Shown piece by piece: positions 60,803-64,000 of a DNA stretch of 64,000 bases. The position numbers were made by a program, and so were the translations under genes. The notes under the pieces are model-generated. The model saw nothing but the letters and a program-made list of their open reading frames with translations, did not search any database and had not been told where the DNA came from. Within the stretch, counting starts at the first letter, position 1, and each line of letters starts with the position of its first letter. Source of the DNA: DASVXQ01 sp040414855 (GTDB taxonomy: Bacteria; Actinomycetota; CALGFH01); NCBI GenBank assembly GCA_040414855.1, contig JBEDUQ010000062.1, positions 1 through 64,000 on the forward strand. Direction: 5' to 3'.

Positions 60803-62941
60803 GTGAGACAGGTCGAAAGAGACACTCGAAAGGACCGAGCGGCAATCAGGAGGGTCGCGGGGCTTCCCAGTGGGAGGCGAACCAAGTGGGCGGTCCTTCT
60901 CTTCTGGGTGGCGGTGGTTGCGGTCGCGGGGCCGCTCGCCGGCAAGCTCAACGACGCGCAGAAGAACGACTCGTCAGAGTGGCTACCGAAGAACGCGGAG
61001 TCCACGCAGGTCATCGAGCTGGCCAAGCGGTTCACGGCGACCGACACCGTGCCCGCGGTGGTGGTCTACGAGCGGCCGGGGCAGATCACGCCCGCCGACC
61101 AGGCCAGGGCCGCCGCCGACGCCAGTCGCTTCGCGGGCGTCTCCCACGTCGGCGGCAAGGTGATCGGCCCGATTCCGTCCAAGGACGGCAAGGCGCTGCA
61201 GGTGATCGTGCCCATCAAGATGGGCAGCGACGGCTGGAACGGGCTCGCGCCGGTGGTCAAGGAGATGCGCTCCATCGCCGACTCCGGCGGCGGGAGCGTC
61301 TATGTCACCGGGCCGGCCGGCTACGCGGCCGACTTCATCAAGGTGTTCACCGGCTTCGACTCCACGCTGCTGTACATCACCGCGGCGATCGTGATCGTCA
61401 TCCTGCTGTTCACCTACCGCAGCCCGGTGCTGTGGCTGTTGCCCCTGGCGTGCGTGTTCGTCGCCTTGACCGCGGCGCAGGCGGTCATCTACCTGCTCGC
61501 CCGCCACGCCGGCCTGACCGTCAACGGGCAGAGCGCGTTCATCCTGACGGTACTGGTGTTCGGTGCGGGCACCGACTACGCCCTGCTGCTGATCGCGCGC
61601 TACCGCGAGGAGCTGCGGCGCCACGCCGACCGGCACGAGGCGATGGCCGTTGCGCTGCGGCGGGCAGGGCCGGCGATCATCGCAAGCGGCTCCACGGTCA
61701 TGCTGAGCCTGCTGTGCCTCCTGGTCGCGGAGCTGAGCTCCACCAAGAGCCTCGGCCCGGTGATGGCGATCGGCGTCGCCGTGGGGCTCCTGGCCAGTCT
61801 CACGCTGCTCCCCGCGCTGCTGGTGATCGCCGGACGCTGGATGTTCTGGCCGGTTCGCCCGACGCTCGGCTCCGCGGAGCCGACCGAGCGGGGCCTGTGG
61901 GCACGGATGGGACGGCGTATGGCCCGCCGGCCACGGATGGTCTGGATGGTGACGGCCGTGGTGCTGGGGGCCATGGCGCTCGGGCTGACCGGGCTGAAGG
62001 CCAACGGCATCCAGAACATCGACGCCTTCCGCACCACGCAGGACTCGGTCACCGGTCAGAAGGCGCTCGACCGCCACTTCCCGGCCGGCGCGGGGGACCC
62101 GGTCCAGGTGATCGGCAACGCGGAGGCCTCGGGGCGGCTGCGGTCCGCCGTGGCCGGCTCCCCGGGGGTCGCCGCGGTGACCAATCCGGTGGTGAAGGAC
62201 GGCCTGGCGTACATCGAGGGGACGCTGACCAGCAGCTCGGACAGCAAAGCCGCCTACACGGCCGTCGAGCGGCTGCGCGCGGAAGTCCACGGGATCCCGG
62301 GAGCGGACGCCAAGGTCGGCGGCGGCAGCGCGATCAACCTCGACATTCAGGATGCCTCCAGGCATGACCGGAACCTGGTCGTGCCGCTCGTGCTCGGCGT
62401 GGTGCTGGTCATCCTCGCGGTGCTGCTGCGCGCGCTGGTGGCCCCGCTGCTGCTCATCGGGACGGTGGTGCTGTCGTTCGCGGCCGCGCTCGGGGTGAGC
62501 GCGCTGGCCTTCGACCACGTCTTCGGCTTCGCGGGCGCCGACGCCGCGATGCCGCTGTGGGTGTTCGTGTTCCTGGTCGCGCTGGGGGTGGACTACAACA
62601 TCTTCCTGATGACCAGGGTCCACGAGGAGGCACGGCAGCATGGCACGCGGCAGGGCGCGCTGCTCGGCCTGGCCGCCACCGGAGGCGTGATCACCTCCGC
62701 GGGTCTGGTCCTGGCGGGCACGTTCGTCGCCCTGGCGACGCTGCCGATGGTGTTCGTCACCGAGCTGGGCTTCGCCGTGGCCTTCGGTGTGCTCCTGGAC
62801 ACCTTCGTGGTCCGCTCGGTGCTGGTCACCGCGCTCAGCCTCGACCTCGGCCGCTGGATCTGGTGGCCGAGCCGCCTGTTCCGCAAGCGGGACGTCGAGG
62901 TCGACGAAATCGACGCCGAAGCCGCGGCGCTGGTTCGCTGA
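60803..62941 (+). CDS. MMPL-family (RND-type) membrane transporter
   Basis: 712 residues. Two repeats of a first helix, a large extracytoplasmic loop and five helices (LLYITAAIVIVILLFTYRSPVLWLLPL; second half LVVPLVLGVVLVILAVLLRALVAPLLL). Family motifs GTDYALLLIARYREEL and VDYNIFLMTRVHEEA, which carry the proton-relay Asp-Tyr pairs of MmpL proteins. Probably exports a lipid or hydrophobic compound. GTG start with GGGAGGAA upstream. Stands between the catabolic unit and the sigma factor gene. Confidence 0.92.
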   Translation: MRQVERDTRKDRAAIRRVAGLPSGRRTKWAVLLFWVAVVAVAGPLAGKLNDAQKNDSSEWLPKNAESTQVIELAKRFTATDTVPAVVVYERPGQITPADQARAAADASRFAGVSHVGGKVIGPIPSKDGKALQVIVPIKMGSDGWNGLAPVVKEMRSIADSGGGSVYVTGPAGYAADFIKVFTGFDSTLLYITAAIVIVILLFTYRSPVLWLLPLACVFVALTAAQAVIYLLARHAGLTVNGQSAFILTVLVFGAGTDYALLLIARYREELRRHADRHEAMAVALRRAGPAIIASGSTVMLSLLCLLVAELSSTKSLGPVMAIGVAVGLLASLTLLPALLVIAGRWMFWPVRPTLGSAEPTERGLWARMGRRMARRPRMVWMVTAVVLGAMALGLTGLKANGIQNIDAFRTTQDSVTGQKALDRHFPAGAGDPVQVIGNAEASGRLRSAVAGSPGVAAVTNPVVKDGLAYIEGTLTSSSDSKAAYTAVERLRAEVHGIPGADAKVGGGSAINLDIQDASRHDRNLVVPLVLGVVLVILAVLLRALVAPLLLIGTVVLSFAAALGVSALAFDHVFGFAGADAAMPLWVFVFLVALGVDYNIFLMTRVHEEARQHGTRQGALLGLAATGGVITSAGLVLAGTFVALATLPMVFVTELGFAVAFGVLLDTFVVRSVLVTALSLDLGRWIWWPSRLFRKRDVEVDEIDAEAAALVR

Positions 62942-62949
62942 GCACACGT

Positions 62950-62981
62950 TGACATGCGGGGGTCACCGCCCCCGCATGTCA
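62950..62981 (+). terminator. Perfect 13-base hairpin after the MMPL gene
   Basis: TGACATGCGGGGG / CCCCCGCATGTCA around a six-base loop, eight bases after the MMPL stop and about 70 before the sigma-factor start. Very stable, no T-tract. Terminator is the likely role; because it starts at TTGACA and precedes a regulator gene, an operator is possible. Confidence 0.6.
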
Positions 62982-63052
62982 CGCTCGCGTGCCGGCCCGC
63001 GTCAGAGACGGGAACCATCGAACCCGAGAACCAAACCAGGGGGTCGACGTCA

Positions 63053-63991
63053 GTGCACCACGATCGATTGGCCGCGGAGGCGGGCGAAGGGACGAGCGGC
63101 GTCCTCGAGGCGACGACCGCGACCTTCGCCGAGCACAGAGAGCTGCTGTTCTCGGTCGTCTACAACCTGCTCGGGACCGTCACCGACAGCGAGGACGTCC
63201 TCCAGGACACCTGGCTGGCGTGGGCTGCCGGCGGGCGCGAGGAGGTCGCCAACCCGCGCGCCTATCTGGTGCGGATCGCCGTCAACCAGGCGCTGTCGAA
63301 GCTGCGCAGCGCGCGCCGCAGCCGCGAGGACTACGTGGGGCCATGGCTGCCGGAGCCGCTGGTCACCACGGCCGATACGGCGGACAGCACGGAACGGGGC
63401 GAGGCGGTGTCGTTGGCCATGATGGTGGTGCTCGAGACGCTGACGCCCCTGGAGCGCACGGTGTTCGTGCTGCACGAGGTGTTCGGGTACGACCATCCCG
63501 AGATCGCGTCGATCCTGGAGCGCAGCCCCGCGGCCGTCCGCCAGGTGGCGCACCGCGCCCGCGAGCACGTCCAGGCCCGTCGGCCCCGCTTCGAGCCCGA
63601 CGCGGACGCGCGCAGGGCCGCCACCGAGCGGTTCCTGGCCGCCGCGATCGGTGGCGACCTCCCCGCGCTGCTCGAGGTGCTCGCTCCGGACGTGACTTTC
63701 TCGACCGATTCCGGCGGCAAGCTGCGGGCCGCGCGACGGGTCATCCAGGGTCGCGACAAGGTCGCACGCATGGTGCTCGCGAATGTCAGCAACTACGGTC
63801 TCGCCGGTCTCACCATCCGCTACGCGGAGGTGAACGGTGGTCCGGCCGCACTGCTGTTCGGGGACGCCCGGCTGTTCGCGGTCCTGGCCGTGGACCTCAA
63901 CGAGGAGGACGGCCGGGTGCGCGCGCTCTACACCATCCTCAACCCCGACAAGCTGCGGAAGCTGGCGGAGCAGCTTCGCACGCACCCGTGA
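63053..63991 (+). CDS. SigJ-like ECF sigma factor with SnoaL-like C-terminal domain
   Basis: About 312 residues. Region 2: EHRELLFSVVYNLLGTVTDSEDVLQDTWLAW; region 4: VVLETLTPLERTVFVLHEVFGYDHPEIASILERSPAAVRQVAHRAREHV. A C-terminal NTF2/SnoaL-like domain of about 110 residues (ATERFLAAAIGGDLPALLEVLAPDVTF) is the hallmark of the SigJ (ECF41) group, where it controls activity in place of an anti-sigma factor. GTG start with CAGGGGG upstream. The usual ECF41 partner (an oxidoreductase or carboxymuconolactone decarboxylase) is not seen before the window ends. Confidence 0.9.
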   Translation: MHHDRLAAEAGEGTSGVLEATTATFAEHRELLFSVVYNLLGTVTDSEDVLQDTWLAWAAGGREEVANPRAYLVRIAVNQALSKLRSARRSREDYVGPWLPEPLVTTADTADSTERGEAVSLAMMVVLETLTPLERTVFVLHEVFGYDHPEIASILERSPAAVRQVAHRAREHVQARRPRFEPDADARRAATERFLAAAIGGDLPALLEVLAPDVTFSTDSGGKLRAARRVIQGRDKVARMVLANVSNYGLAGLTIRYAEVNGGPAALLFGDARLFAVLAVDLNEEDGRVRALYTILNPDKLRKLAEQLRTHP

Positions 63992-64000
63992 CCCCTCCCC

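Overview
This window comes from a high-GC Gram-positive bacterium, most likely a soil or uncultured Actinomycetota lineage. The support is the actinobacterial-style Tad pilus locus with Flp-like and TadE-like small proteins, the compact fabD-fabH-fabG-acpP-fabF cluster, frequent GTG starts, ATGA/GTGA gene overlaps, and LacI, IclR, MMPL and SigJ-type genes. No species is claimed.

Layout. 1-5.3 kb (minus): a Tad/Flp secretion operon (CpaE, CpaF, TadB, TadC, Flp-like pilin, two TadE-like proteins, the last cut by the window edge). 5.9-10.8 kb (plus): a type II fatty-acid synthesis operon whose FabD carries an extra biotinyl/lipoyl-like C-terminal domain. 11-18.4 kb: a membrane protein, a D,D-carboxypeptidase, a solute-binding/VWA fusion, a selenocysteine tRNA, an ArsR-SRPBCC pair with a palindromic operator, and a DUF4037 protein. 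19.0-22.1 kb (plus): the most intriguing unit, made of a cupredoxin, a 31-residue hydrophobic peptide, a PaaK-like AMP ligase and a multi-pass protein with the YD, GLGD and PAL signatures of presenilin/signal-peptide-peptidase proteases. 22.3-24.9 kb: an ATP-dependent DNA ligase and a membrane protein that runs into a truncated gene at a likely rearrangement junction.

24.6-43.2 kb is a carbohydrate or sugar-acid catabolic island: ABC importer, alcohol dehydrogenase, TIM-barrel glycosidase-like protein, enolase-superfamily enzyme, 2-hydroxyacid dehydrogenase, a PEP-hydrolase-like/Tm-1-like pair, cupins, a MocA-type oxidoreductase and a xylulokinase-like kinase. Four copies of a LacI-type operator (consensus TGAGAACGTTATCA) tie its transcription units together. 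Of two LacI paralogues one is intact and one has a frame-disrupting internal deletion.

43-48 kb holds unrelated accessory genes (GNAT, methyltransferase, winged-helix protein, HEAT-like protein). 48-60.7 kb is a second catabolic island: two CocE/NonD-type hydrolases, an ABC importer split between strands, an IclR regulator, an alpha/beta hydrolase, an extradiol-type VOC dioxygenase, a degenerate M20 protein and a Rieske oxygenase. Both outward promoters carry the same TGGACC-N3-GGTCCA palindrome just after matching -35/-10 elements. The window ends with an MMPL transporter and a SigJ-like sigma factor.
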